A DNA stretch of 64,000 bases, taken from NCBI RefSeq assembly GCF_001654865.1, contig NZ_LXEO01000017.1:62001-126000 (forward strand), read 5' to 3'. Positions 46,276 through 55,143 of the stretch are shown in pieces. Every line of letters begins with the position of its first letter. Position 1 is the first letter of the stretch. The notes under the pieces are model-generated. The model was not told where the DNA came from, ran no database searches, and saw only the letters and a list, made by a program, of their open reading frames with translations. The DNA is from Buttiauxella noackiae ATCC 51607 (GTDB lineage Bacteria > Pseudomonadota > Gammaproteobacteria > Enterobacterales > Enterobacteriaceae). A program made the translations under genes and the position numbers.

Positions 46276-47841
46276 ATGGAAATGTCAACCGGGCGTGCGC
46301 TTTTTCGCAACTTTTTAGGTCAGTCACCTAATTGGTATAAGCTGACTTTACTGGCTTTTTTAGTTATTAATCCTTTAATATTTTGGTTCATCAGTCCATT
46401 TATTGCAGGCTGGATGTTGGTTGCCGAGTTTATATTTACTCTGGCAATGGCTCTGAAATGTTATCCGCTACTTCCTGGTGGGCTACTGGCTATTGAAGCG
46501 GTGTTCATTGGAATGACAACAACAGACCATGTGCGTGCAGAAGTTGCATCAAATCTTGAAGTGCTGCTGCTACTAATATTTATGGTGGCGGGCATCTATT
46601 TCATGAAGCAGCTTCTGCTGCTGGTGTTTACCAAACTCTTGCTCGGCATTCGTTCAAAGATATTACTATCTCTCGCTTTTTGTATCGCAGCCGCATTCTT
46701 ATCGGCATTCCTCGATGCTCTTACCGTGGTAGCGGTGGTCATCAGCGTGGCGGTTGGATTTTATGATATCTACCACCGCGTCGCGTCGACTGGCGATCTT
46801 GAAGGTGATATTCAGGATGACACCCATCTTGATTCCGATAATCGCAGTACGCTCGAGCAATTTCGCGCGTTCCTACGCAGCCTGATGATGCATGCCGGTG
46901 TAGGCACGGCGCTGGGCGGTGTGATGACGATGGTCGGCGAGCCACAAAACCTGATTATTGCCAAAAATGCTGGTTGGCACTTTGGTGATTTCTTCCTGCG
47001 CATGGCCCCGGTGACCATTCCGGTTCTTATCTGCGGCTTACTTACCTGCGTATTATTGGAATCCACTAAAATACTCGGTTACGGTGAGAAACTGCCAGAA
47101 AAAGTGCGTGGCATTTTGCAAGACTACGACACGAAAAGTGCGCAAAAGCGCACACGTCAGGATCGTGTAAAACTGATCGTTCAGGCATTGATCGGTATCT
47201 GGCTGGTGATTGCACTGGCACTCCATTTAGCAGAAGTAGGGTTAATTGGCCTCTCGGTGATTATTTTCGCCACGGCATTATGTGGTGTGACTGATGAACA
47301 TCAGATAGGTAAAGCCTTTACCGAAGCGCTGCCATTTACCGCCCTGCTTACCGTATTCTTTGCGGTCGTCGCCGTGATAATTGACCAGCATTTGTTTACA
47401 CCTGTTATTCAGTTTGTATTGCAGGCCGAACCACATTCGCAACTGGCGCTGTTTTATTTGTTTAACGGTATTCTTTCATCGATTTCCGATAACGTGTTTG
47501 TCGGCACCGTGTATATCAACGAAGCGAAAACGGCACTCACCAGCGGTATTATTGACCTTAAGCAGTTTGAGTTACTGGCCGTAGCAATTAACACCGGAAC
47601 TAATTTGCCATCGGTTGCCACACCAAATGGCCAGGCCGCCTTCTTATTCCTGCTCACATCTGCACTGGCTCCACTGATTCGTCTTTCTTATGGTCGTATG
47701 GTGCTAATGGCTCTACCGTATACGCTGGTATTGACCATTGTTGGGTTGTTAGGTGTTGAATTTACTCTGGTGCCAGCAACCGAATGGATGCTGCATGCCG
47801 GCTGGATTTCATCACCGTTGATGAATGCCATACCACATTAA
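46276..47841 (+). CDS. nhaB: Na+/H+ antiporter NhaB
   Basis: A 521-residue antiporter with about 12 membrane segments. Very close to E. coli NhaB, with conserved segments [54 protein letters not shown] and [34 protein letters not shown]. It lies divergent from fadR as in E. coli and is followed by a hairpin. The ATG at 46276 corresponds to the E. coli start although the Shine-Dalgarno is distant. Confidence 0.95.
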   Translation: MEMSTGRALFRNFLGQSPNWYKLTLLAFLVINPLIFWFISPFIAGWMLVAEFIFTLAMALKCYPLLPGGLLAIEAVFIGMTTTDHVRAEVASNLEVLLLLIFMVAGIYFMKQLLLLVFTKLLLGIRSKILLSLAFCIAAAFLSAFLDALTVVAVVISVAVGFYDIYHRVASTGDLEGDIQDDTHLDSDNRSTLEQFRAFLRSLMMHAGVGTALGGVMTMVGEPQNLIIAKNAGWHFGDFFLRMAPVTIPVLICGLLTCVLLESTKILGYGEKLPEKVRGILQDYDTKSAQKRTRQDRVKLIVQALIGIWLVIALALHLAEVGLIGLSVIIFATALCGVTDEHQIGKAFTEALPFTALLTVFFAVVAVIIDQHLFTPVIQFVLQAEPHSQLALFYLFNGILSSISDNVFVGTVYINEAKTALTSGIIDLKQFELLAVAINTGTNLPSVATPNGQAAFLFLLTSALAPLIRLSYGRMVLMALPYTLVLTIVGLLGVEFTLVPATEWMLHAGWISSPLMNAIPH

Positions 47842-47849
47842 GTTATTCT

Positions 47850-47871
47850 AACGGGCGGTATAACGCCCGTT
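47850..47871 (+). terminator. Hairpin after nhaB
   Basis: AACGGGCG (47850-47857) pairs with CGCCCGTT (47864-47871), followed by TTACC. Confidence 0.7.
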
Positions 47872-47985
47872 TACCTTATTTGTCTGAATAACATTCAATT
47901 AGCATGTTATTTTGATGTGCATACTGGTGCAGGGGTCGAATTCGTTTACACTGCCGACTCAACGCATGTTGCAGGGATACTGATT

Positions 47986-48522
47986 ATGTTGCGATATTTA
48001 AACCAATGCTCCCGTGGGCGTGGTGCCTGGCTTCTTCTGGCATTAACAGCCTTTGCCCTGGAAATGGTGGCATTGTGGTTTCAGCACGTCATGATGCTGA
48101 AACCTTGTGTTATGTGTATTTACGAGCGTTGCGCACTATTTGGCGTTATGGGTGCAGGCATTGTCGGTGCCATTGCGCCAAAGACACCGTTGCGTTATGC
48201 CGGAATTGCACTTTGGATCTACAGCGCGGGTAAGGGTCTGCAATTAGCATGGGAACATACCATGCTTCAGCTTCACCCTTCTCCGTTTGTGACTTGTGAC
48301 TTTGCCGCACGTTTCCCAAGCTGGCTGCCACTAGATAAGTGGTTACCGTCAGTATTTGTGGCAACGGGTGACTGCTCTGTGCGTCAGTGGGAGTTTTTAT
48401 CGCTGGATATGGTGCAGTGGTTAGTGGGAATTTTTGCCATATTCCTCATCATTGCCGTGTTGGTACTAGTTGCTCAACCTTTCAAACCAAAACGTCGCGA
48501 TCTATTCGGCCGTAAGGTTTAA
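47986..48522 (+). CDS. dsbB: Disulfide bond formation protein B
   Basis: DsbB re-oxidises DsbA and passes electrons to quinone. The 178-residue four-helix membrane protein contains the first periplasmic pair CVMC (Cys41, Cys44) and the second pair Cys in [13 protein letters not shown] and GDCSVRQW. The frame is open from 47917, but the ATG at 47986 ([11 protein letters not shown]) has GGGA upstream and gives the E. coli-like length. Confidence 0.95.
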   Translation: MLRYLNQCSRGRGAWLLLALTAFALEMVALWFQHVMMLKPCVMCIYERCALFGVMGAGIVGAIAPKTPLRYAGIALWIYSAGKGLQLAWEHTMLQLHPSPFVTCDFAARFPSWLPLDKWLPSVFVATGDCSVRQWEFLSLDMVQWLVGIFAIFLIIAVLVLVAQPFKPKRRDLFGRKV

Positions 48523-48536
48523 AATTCAGATACACA

Positions 48537-48561
48537 AAAACCCGCCTTGGCGGGTTTTTTA
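48537..48561. terminator. Bidirectional terminator between dsbB and the yoaF-like gene
   Basis: AAAAACCCGCC (48537-48547) and GGCGGGTTTTT (48550-48560) form a strong stem with flanking A/T runs on both sides. Confidence 0.92.
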
Positions 48562-48564
48562 TTA

Positions 48565-48801
48565 TTAGTGATCGCGACGATAAAGCGTCCACTGATCTAT
48601 TCGCTCGCCACTGGGCAAAATACAATCGCCCCGCTCACCCAGATCGGTTTTCACCGTTCTCAATTCACCGCCTTTGTCTTTGCAGTAAACTGACGCCGGG
48701 TTCGGCATGCCGATAACTTGCGGCGGTTTGGGTGCTACAGGTTCAGGCGATGAACAGCCGCTTAGAATGAGTGCCCCAATTAGTAATGTTATTTTTTTCA
48801 T
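48565..48801 (-). CDS. yoaF: Small DUF333 lipoprotein (YoaF-like)
   Basis: A 78-residue lipoprotein with lipobox LILSGC, then Pro-rich linker (PEPVAPKPPQVIGM) and the DUF333 domain NPASVYCKDKGGEL...GDCILPSGERIDQWTLYRRDH with two conserved Cys. It resembles E. coli YoaF, an outer membrane lipoprotein of unknown function. GGAGGAAT precedes the ATG. In E. coli K-12 umuDC and hlyE occupy the equivalent position next to dsbB; neither is seen here. Confidence 0.82.
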   Translation of the reverse strand: MKKITLLIGALILSGCSSPEPVAPKPPQVIGMPNPASVYCKDKGGELRTVKTDLGERGDCILPSGERIDQWTLYRRDH

Positions 48802-49144
48802 TATTCCTCCGTGATGAAGGCAGAATATTAACAGTGCAGAAGTGGGGAAAGCAAAACCAGCGGTATATGCTCTTAGCGAGCAGATACACTATATTGATGA
48901 ATCGCACTCATCGGACGATGAAGAAGGTGCATCCCTGATTTACAGAAGATACAAACAGCGCCATGGGGATTTGTTTCTCGAACATCGTAAGGGGAGGTGC
49001 GATACTGTGAACCGCCACAAGACGGACACTTAAATGTTAAATACTGGATAAAAACCTACTTTTATTTGTTATTGAAAGAACACCCTATCATAAAGATTTC
49101 GTTTTGTACGATTTATTTTTGTGTTCTCTCATGAGACTGGTGGT
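48802..49144. other. Intergenic region between the yoaF-like gene and ycgN
   Basis: A 343-bp gap. A GTG-started 63-codon frame (48842-49033) is possible but has a poor ribosome binding site and no recognisable product. The part from 49034 is AT-rich without clear hairpins. I see no RNA gene. Confidence 0.45.
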
Positions 49145-49591
49145 TTAGTCTGCCCACTCAGGCTTGTTTAAAATATGATCCTGCCAGTCTTGCACTTCAG
49201 ACTCTTTAACCGCGATATGGCGTACAGAAATACGTTCGCCGTGCATTGCTGCTTTAGAGCCCGTTAACAAGGGATGCCATTGCGGTAAATCCTTGCCTTC
49301 AGCCAAGAGGCGGTACGCGCATGAATGCGGTAACCACTCAAAAGTTGGCAAGTTATCACGAGTCAACTTGATACAGTCTGGCTCAAACTCAAAGCGTCGT
49401 TCGTAGTTTTTACACTGACAAGTTTTGATGTTTAATTGCTTACAGGCGACATTGGTGAAGTAGATTTCATCCGTGTCTTCATCCATCAATTTATGCAGAC
49501 AGCACTGGCCGCAACCGTCACAGAGAGATTCCCACTCTGCGTCACTCATTTCGTCAAGCGTTTTGCACTGCCAGAACGGTGCTGTAGTCAT
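49145..49591 (-). CDS. ycgN: Cysteine-cluster protein YcgN (UPF0260)
   Basis: A 148-residue protein of the YkgJ/YcgN family, probably binding zinc or an Fe-S cluster: [38 protein letters not shown] and CAYRLLAEG. The ATG at 49591 ([10 protein letters not shown]) is preceded by CCGGA and fits the family; the frame opens at 49645. The function is not known. It lies between ycgM and dsbB as in E. coli relatives. Confidence 0.9.
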   Translation of the reverse strand: MTTAPFWQCKTLDEMSDAEWESLCDGCGQCCLHKLMDEDTDEIYFTNVACKQLNIKTCQCKNYERRFEFEPDCIKLTRDNLPTFEWLPHSCAYRLLAEGKDLPQWHPLLTGSKAAMHGERISVRHIAVKESEVQDWQDHILNKPEWAD

Positions 49592-49681
49592 GATGTTTGT
49601 CCGGTAATAAAAAAACAAGCGCACCTTATAAACAGTCTGAGCCACAGATGCAAGTATTGCCGCCCTCAGGCGGCAAATTGA

Positions 49682-50341
49682 TTATAGAACCCGGGTGGTT
49701 AAGCTGCGGTCTGCAAAGCACACTTCCAGTTCATCGCCACTCACTAGCGGCCCTACACCTTCCGGTGTCCCGGTCAGGATGACATCACCGGCTCGTAAGG
49801 TGAAAAAGCGGCTCATATAAGCAATCAACGGCACGATCTTATGGATCATGTCAGATGTACTGCCCTGCTGGCGAACTTCGCCGTTGATCTTTAATGCAAT
49901 AGGCGTATTTTGCGCATCGCAATTAAACTCACTGGCAGGAATAAACCCTGAAATCGGGCAAGAATTATCAAATCCTTTTGCTTTTTCCCACGGTTGGCCC
50001 GCTTTCTTTAATTTTCCCTGCAAGTCACGCAGCGTGAGATCAAGCGCTATACCATATCCGGCAATGGCCTTAGTAACATGCTCTTCTGTAGCCTGTCTTA
50101 GGGTAGAACCAATCAGAATCGCAAGCTCAACCTCGTGATGTACCGACCCCAAACCTTGTGGCAGAACCAGCGGCTGGCGGATATCGCACAATGCGCTTTC
50201 GGGTTTAATGAACAACACCGGCTCTTCCGGCGTTGCACTACCCATCTCTTTGATATGTTTTGCGTAGTTACTACCTACACACACTACTTTGCTGACCGGA
50301 AAATCCAGCAGCGCACCTTGCCAGTTATGATGCTGATACAT
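49682..50341 (-). CDS. ycgM: Fumarylacetoacetate hydrolase family protein YcgM
   Basis: A 219-residue metal-dependent hydrolase or decarboxylase of the FAH superfamily. Metal ligands lie in HHEVELAILIG and GIALDLTLRDLQ, with FDNSCPISGFIP and GDVILTGTPEGVGPL at the C-terminus, all typical. The ATG at 50341 (MYQHHNWQG) follows GAGGAAAGG and matches E. coli length. Relatives act on acylpyruvates or oxaloacetate-like acids; the exact substrate here is not shown. Confidence 0.92.
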   Translation of the reverse strand: MYQHHNWQGALLDFPVSKVVCVGSNYAKHIKEMGSATPEEPVLFIKPESALCDIRQPLVLPQGLGSVHHEVELAILIGSTLRQATEEHVTKAIAGYGIALDLTLRDLQGKLKKAGQPWEKAKGFDNSCPISGFIPASEFNCDAQNTPIALKINGEVRQQGSTSDMIHKIVPLIAYMSRFFTLRAGDVILTGTPEGVGPLVSGDELEVCFADRSLTTRVL

Positions 50342-50420
50342 GCCTTTCCTCTGCGTTCGTTGTGTCAATTACCTTTGATACTAGAGAAAAAAATCGCGAC
50401 TGAATACCTAAGAGTGAGCG

Positions 50421-51488
50421 TTATTGTGCAATCGCATCCGCCATGGTGCCGATGCTTATTGCAAAGTAATAAGAGCGGTTCCAGTGCATGATGGTACGAA
50501 AATTATTGTAGACAAGGAACGAGCGCCCCAGGTTGTCATCAGGCGTGATAATCCAGGCTTTTTGTGTAGATGGAGGTGGCGTGGTTGTATCTTTTAACGT
50601 GATCCCCAATTCTTGCCATTGGCTGAATGTTTTGCCCTGATCTGTTTTGGTTCCGGCAAGTGTGCTATCGAAACCTTCGGGAAGCATGACTTCTCTCCCC
50701 CATTCTCCGCCCGCCTTCCAGCCTTCAGTCTCCAGATAATTAGCGGTTGAAGCAAAAACATCACTGGTGTTAGTCCAGATATCGATTTTTCCATCACCAT
50801 CGCCATCCGCACCATAGCGCAAATAGGAACTTGGCATAAACTGGCTCTGGCCCATTGCCCCGGCCCATGAACCTGTAAGCTCTTGTACGGTGATATGACC
50901 CTGATCGAGTATTTTTAATGCGGCCATCAACTCTTTGGTAAAGAACGCTTCACGCCGTCCTTCAAATGCCAGCGTTGCCAGCGCAGAAACAATATCCTCT
51001 TTACCCTGAATTTCGCCAAAATGACTCTCCATCGCCCACAAAGCAACGATGTACTGACTTTGTACACCAGTACGAGTGCTAATAGTATCTAATTCATTTC
51101 GGTGCTGCTGATACAGTTTGCGCGCTTGCTCAATCTTTTCTGGTGTAATGACCCGAGAGAGATACTCATCGAGCATGATTTTTTTTTCGAGCTGGCTCTG
51201 ATCGGATTTTATGACCCGATCAACAAAATGAATATTCGCGAATGCGTTGCTGATAGTGCTGGCGTTAATCCCCTGCAGGCGGGCTTGTTCTTTGAGTGTC
51301 TCAACAAAGGCCGGAAACTCGGCAGGGTTTCGCCCTTGCTGCGCAAGCGTTGTTGGCGCAGGCGAAGTCTCAGGCTGCTTTACAACTGAGGGATTAACAA
51401 CGGATTGCGTCTGTACATCAGAAGATACAGCGCTAAAACTGGTCAACATAAAGGTGATGACGGTTAAACAAATTGCTGGAGTATTCAT
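50421..51488 (-). CDS. Lytic murein transglycosylase, MltB family
   Basis: A 355-residue exported murein hydrolase. A signal peptide (cut near VSS) and a Thr/Pro-rich linker precede an SLT_2 domain with catalytic Glu in LWAMESHFGEIQG, GSWAGAMGQSQFMPSSYL and the calcium-loop-like DGDGDGKIDIWTNTSDVFASTANYL. A C-terminal peptidoglycan-related segment ends NLGRSFLVYNNFRTIMHWNRS. There is no lipobox, so it is a soluble periplasmic form. E. coli K-12 lacks it at this spot; related enterobacteria have it between ycgL and ycgM. Confidence 0.88.
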   Translation of the reverse strand: MNTPAICLTVITFMLTSFSAVSSDVQTQSVVNPSVVKQPETSPAPTTLAQQGRNPAEFPAFVETLKEQARLQGINASTISNAFANIHFVDRVIKSDQSQLEKKIMLDEYLSRVITPEKIEQARKLYQQHRNELDTISTRTGVQSQYIVALWAMESHFGEIQGKEDIVSALATLAFEGRREAFFTKELMAALKILDQGHITVQELTGSWAGAMGQSQFMPSSYLRYGADGDGDGKIDIWTNTSDVFASTANYLETEGWKAGGEWGREVMLPEGFDSTLAGTKTDQGKTFSQWQELGITLKDTTTPPPSTQKAWIITPDDNLGRSFLVYNNFRTIMHWNRSYYFAISIGTMADAIAQ

Positions 51489-51563
51489 CTTTTTCCCCGC
51501 GGTTATTTGTTCTAAATATCATCTACCTTTATGCCCAGAAAAGATTCGGCAGTAGTCTGAAAC

Positions 51564-51839
51564 TTATTTTTTTGGACTGTTTTCGAGATGCATTTTTAAC
51601 AAACTTTCAGGCGGCGGTGGCAATTGTAAATAATAGCCAACATCTTTGAGAGCCTGTTTTACTTTATCAAAATCCGCATTAGCCAGTTTTTTACTCCCAT
51701 CAAGTGGTAATACCATTGCCAATTGTGGGGTGCCAAAACCTTTCATCAATTCTTCAGGTACGCGTGAGAAATCGTCTTTTTTTTCGACATAAAGATAAGT
51801 TTGGTCACGTTTGCTACTTCTGTAGATCACACAAAACAT
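51564..51839 (-). CDS. ycgL: YcgL domain protein
   Basis: A 91-residue protein matching Ycg[41 protein letters not shown] and [13 protein letters not shown]. The ATG at 51839 has only a weak Shine-Dalgarno in an A-rich leader; no upstream alternative is better. It is divergent from minC as in E. coli. The function is unknown. Confidence 0.9.
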   Translation of the reverse strand: MFCVIYRSSKRDQTYLYVEKKDDFSRVPEELMKGFGTPQLAMVLPLDGSKKLANADFDKVKQALKDVGYYLQLPPPPESLLKMHLENSPKK

Positions 51840-51965
51840 TTTTTTTACTCTATTTTCGCCAGATGGTGGCTTGCCTGAATATATCTGTGACTATAACATG
51901 CCAGATGTACTTCGGAATATCGTCCCACACAGGTGGGGAATAAAACTGAATTGAGTAAGGCCAGG

Positions 51966-52673
51966 ATGTCAAACACGCCAATCGAGTTAAAAGGCAGCAG
52001 TTTTACCTTATCAGTGCTTCATTTACATGATGCACAACCCGAAGTCATTCTCCAGGCCCTTCAGGACAAAGTATCCCAGGCTCCGGCCTTTCTGAAAAAT
52101 GCGCCAGTGGTGGTGAATGTTGCCAACCTCGATGGTTCAGTTAACTGGAAGAAGGTCCAGCAAGCGGTAGTTTCTTCCGGTTTGCGAGTAGTCGGTATCA
52201 GTGGTTGTAAAGACGAAGCGTTGAAGAGAGAAATTGAACGCGCAGGCTTGCCACTGCTGACTGAAGGGAAAGAAAAGAGTTCGCGTTCCAGCGCCGCTCC
52301 CGCAGAGGTTGCGGCACCAGTTGAACCAATTGTTAGCCCGATCACAAAAACGCGTTTGATTGATGCCCCGGTTCGTTCCGGTCAGCGCATTTATGCGCCA
52401 AACTGTGATTTGATTATCACCAATCACGTCAGTGCCGGTGCAGAACTTATAGCAGATGGTAATATACATGTTTACGGCATGATGCGTGGCCGCGCGCTGG
52501 CGGGCGCCAGTGGCGATCGTGATGCACAAATATTCTGTACTAATCTTGCTGCTGAGCTGGTTTCAATAGCGGGTGAATACTGGCTGAGTGAACAAATACC
52601 AGCCGATTATTATGGGAAAGCGGCGCGCCTGAGTTTGGCAAGTGGTGCTCTCTCCGTTCAATCTTTGAATTAA
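51966..52673 (+). CDS. minC: Septum site-determining protein MinC
   Basis: MinC inhibits FtsZ ring assembly away from midcell. The 235-residue protein has the N-terminal FtsZ-inhibiting domain ([20 protein letters not shown] to about 110), a Ser/Ala/Pro linker, and the C-terminal beta-helix ([32 protein letters not shown]...[10 protein letters not shown]) that binds MinD. The ATG at 51966 has TAAGG upstream. First gene of minCDE. Confidence 0.96.
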   Translation: MSNTPIELKGSSFTLSVLHLHDAQPEVILQALQDKVSQAPAFLKNAPVVVNVANLDGSVNWKKVQQAVVSSGLRVVGISGCKDEALKREIERAGLPLLTEGKEKSSRSSAAPAEVAAPVEPIVSPITKTRLIDAPVRSGQRIYAPNCDLIITNHVSAGAELIADGNIHVYGMMRGRALAGASGDRDAQIFCTNLAAELVSIAGEYWLSEQIPADYYGKAARLSLASGALSVQSLN

Positions 52674-52697
52674 GCCCTTTTAACAAGGAATTCCTTT

Positions 52698-53510
52698 ATG
52701 GCACGCATTATTGTTGTTACGTCGGGTAAAGGGGGCGTCGGTAAGACCACGTCCAGCGCGGCCATCGCTACGGGTTTGGCCCAAAAGGGAAGAAAAACCG
52801 TCGTTATCGATTTTGATATTGGCCTGCGTAACCTGGATTTAATCATGGGTTGTGAGCGCCGTGTAGTTTATGACTTCGTTAACGTTATTCAGGGCGATGC
52901 CACATTAAACCAGGCGTTGATTAGAGATAAGCGCACCGAGCAACTCTATATTCTTCCGGCATCGCAGACCCGCGATAAAGATGCGCTTACCCGCGAAGGT
53001 GTGGCGAAAGTACTCGAAGATCTGAAAAATATGGACTTTGAGTTTATCGTTTGCGACTCACCTGCGGGCATCGAAACAGGCGCATTAATGGCGCTCTATT
53101 TTGCTGATGAAGCGATTATTACGACTAACCCTGAAGTTTCATCGGTACGCGATTCAGACCGCATTCTCGGCATTCTTTCTTCAAAATCTCGCCGTGCCGA
53201 AAACGGTGAAGCGCCAATTAAAGAACACCTGCTGTTAACTCGCTACAACCCGGGCCGTGTAAACCGTGGCGACATGCTAAGCATGGAAGATGTACTGGAA
53301 ATCCTGCGCATCCCATTGGTTGGGGTTATTCCTGAAGATCAATCTGTGCTGCGTGCTTCAAACCAGGGTGAGCCGGTCATTCTTGACCAGGAAGCTGACG
53401 CTGGTAAAGCTTATGCAGATACTGTTGAGCGCCTGCTTGGCGAAGATCGCCCTTTCCGCTTCATTGAAGAAGAGAAGAAAGGCTTCCTCAAACGCCTGTT
53501 CGGAGGATAA
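52698..53510 (+). CDS. minD: Septum site-determining ATPase MinD
   Basis: A 270-residue membrane-bound ATPase of the ParA/MinD family that recruits MinC and oscillates with MinE. The deviant Walker A reads GKGGVGKTT (10-18), switch DFDIGLRNLDLIMG, and the C-terminal amphipathic membrane-targeting helix is KKGFLKRLFGG. CAAGGAAT precedes the ATG. Same length as in E. coli. Confidence 0.97.
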   Translation: MARIIVVTSGKGGVGKTTSSAAIATGLAQKGRKTVVIDFDIGLRNLDLIMGCERRVVYDFVNVIQGDATLNQALIRDKRTEQLYILPASQTRDKDALTREGVAKVLEDLKNMDFEFIVCDSPAGIETGALMALYFADEAIITTNPEVSSVRDSDRILGILSSKSRRAENGEAPIKEHLLLTRYNPGRVNRGDMLSMEDVLEILRIPLVGVIPEDQSVLRASNQGEPVILDQEADAGKAYADTVERLLGEDRPFRFIEEEKKGFLKRLFGG

Positions 53511-53513
53511 GTT

Positions 53514-53792
53514 ATGGCATTACTAGACTTTTTTCTCTCGCGGAAAAAGAATACCGCCAACATTGCAAAAGAGCGTCTGCAAATTATCGTCGCAGAACGT
53601 CGTCGTGGTGATAGTGAACCTCATTATTTGCCGCAACTAAAACGCGATATTCTGGAAGTCATTTGCAAATATGTAAAAATTGACCCAGAGATGTTAACTG
53701 TCGTTCTTGATCAAAAGGATGACGATATTTCTGTTCTGGAGCTTAACGTAACGTTGCCAGAAACTCAGGAAGCAACAACAAAATCCGCGTAA
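53514..53792 (+). CDS. minE: Cell division topological specificity factor MinE
   Basis: MinE stimulates MinD ATPase and restricts MinC/MinD from midcell. The 92-residue protein begins [30 protein letters not shown], which is the membrane-targeting and MinD-binding part, and ends in the dimerisation domain. The E. coli form is 88 residues; the extra residues are at the C-terminus ([11 protein letters not shown]). The start is 3 nt after minD, with GGAGG inside the end of minD. Confidence 0.96.
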   Translation: MALLDFFLSRKKNTANIAKERLQIIVAERRRGDSEPHYLPQLKRDILEVICKYVKIDPEMLTVVLDQKDDDISVLELNVTLPETQEATTKSA

Positions 53793-53804
53793 TACACTTT
53801 ACGT

Positions 53805-53842
53805 AATAAGCCTCCTGGAATTATCCCGGAGGCTTATTTATT
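53805..53842 (+). terminator. Terminator after minE
   Basis: AATAAGCCTCC (53805-53815) pairs with GGAGGCTTATT (53828-53838), followed by T-rich sequence. Confidence 0.88.
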
Positions 53843-53950
53843 TTTACGCAATAACCACGTTTAAAACAGACTATTCTTAAAAGTTAATGGAAATATTCTA
53901 TTATTACCAAGTAGAACCCTGTAATTATTCCCAGTGACTTTCGGTAAATA

Positions 53951-55072
53951 TTAAAAATCTGCCAACAACGTTTTTAAAGCTTCACCCATTACGCGTCCAC
54001 GCCAGCCACTGATTAATTCCGGCTGTGTAGTCTGGGTTTTTAATTGCCAGTGCCAATTCAGCAACTGGTTAATTTGTCGGCGTGAAGCGAGTAATTCTGC
54101 ACTCAAACCGCAAGTTTCACTCACCTGCTGCACCAACGCTTTGATAGCTTTAAATACGCGGCGATATCCCGGCATATCGACAAGATTACTCAGAGGTTCA
54201 GGTAGTTCATCATCCGATAATGCCTGGGCTTCAACAACCAATGCCAACAGCGTTTTACCATGAAAACGAATTTCACTGCCGCTCAGGCCCAGATGTTCAA
54301 GTTCACCTAACGATCCCGGCATATAGCGTGCAACCTGCCAGAGGTGTTCTTCACGCACGACGAAATTAACCGCCATATCACGCTCGCGTGCTTTACGCAG
54401 ACGCCACGATGCGAGTTTCTTCAGGCAAGCCAACTGGCGCGTTCTTAACTGCCATGCGTTACCAATTTCACGCCAGGCTTCTTCAGGATCGAGAACATCC
54501 TGGCGGCGTGAAGCCATCAGGTTGCATTCATCCAGGGCCGCATCCATCCAGCCAGCGGCTTGTGTCTCTTCCATCAACTTGTGCGCAATAGGCAAAAGAT
54601 AGAGCACATCAGCAGCAGCATAATCACACTGACGCTCAGTCAGAGGACGAGCCAGCCAGTCGGTGCGGGATTCACTTTTATCCAGTGCAATCCCGGTAAA
54701 CGACTCAACAATAGTGGCAAAACCACAGGAGAGTGGACGCCCGCTAAAAGCCGCCAGAATTTGTGTATCAATGAACGGATCAGGCAACATGCCGAACGCA
54801 TTGAGGAACACCTCCAGGTCTTCGCTACCTGCATGCAGGAACTTAATCACCGCAGTGTCTTGCAACAACGTTTTGAACGGTGACCAATCAGAAATCGTCA
54901 GCGGGTCGATAAGCGAAGCGGTTTCACCGTCGTACAACTGGATTAAACCCAGTTGCGGGTAGTATGTCCGCGTACGAACAAATTCAGTATCCAGCGCAAT
55001 GGCCGGAAATTGACGTGCAGCCTCACAAACAGTAGCCAGGCCTTCGTCGGTAGTAATCATTTGGTAAGTCAA
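53951..55072 (-). CDS. rnd: Ribonuclease D
   Basis: RNase D trims tRNA precursors from the 3' end. The 373-residue protein has the DEDD exonuclease domain (LDTEFVRTRTYYPQLG, HAGSEDLEVF, CDYAAADVLYL with Tyr) and two HRDC domains. In E. coli rnd starts with UUG. Here the matching TTG is at 55072 (LTYQMITT), 4 codons before the ATG at 55060; AGAG is 8 nt upstream. It follows fadD after a terminator hairpin with a U-run that overlaps the rnd leader. Confidence 0.93.
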   Translation of the reverse strand: MTYQMITTDEGLATVCEAARQFPAIALDTEFVRTRTYYPQLGLIQLYDGETASLIDPLTISDWSPFKTLLQDTAVIKFLHAGSEDLEVFLNAFGMLPDPFIDTQILAAFSGRPLSCGFATIVESFTGIALDKSESRTDWLARPLTERQCDYAAADVLYLLPIAHKLMEETQAAGWMDAALDECNLMASRRQDVLDPEEAWREIGNAWQLRTRQLACLKKLASWRLRKARERDMAVNFVVREEHLWQVARYMPGSLGELEHLGLSGSEIRFHGKTLLALVVEAQALSDDELPEPLSNLVDMPGYRRVFKAIKALVQQVSETCGLSAELLASRRQINQLLNWHWQLKTQTTQPELISGWRGRVMGEALKTLLADF

Positions 55073-55103
55073 ATTCAGTTCTCTTAGGTTTGCGCCCATA
55101 AAA

Positions 55104-55124
55104 AACGCCGGCAGAACCGGCGTT
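55104..55124 (-). terminator. Terminator hairpin between fadD and rnd
   Basis: AACGCCGG and CCGGCGTT (8 bp each) with a CAGAA loop; on the minus strand it is followed by TTTTTT just before the rnd leader. In E. coli a stem-loop and U-run are part of the rnd translation-control region. Confidence 0.9.
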
Positions 55125-55143
55125 AGGGCGACTGACTCGGAGC

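Noticed and set aside
48842-49033. 63-codon GTG-started frame between the yoaF-like gene and ycgN
   Set aside because: Weak ribosome binding site, no known family, low-complexity charged composition. Not enough to call a gene.
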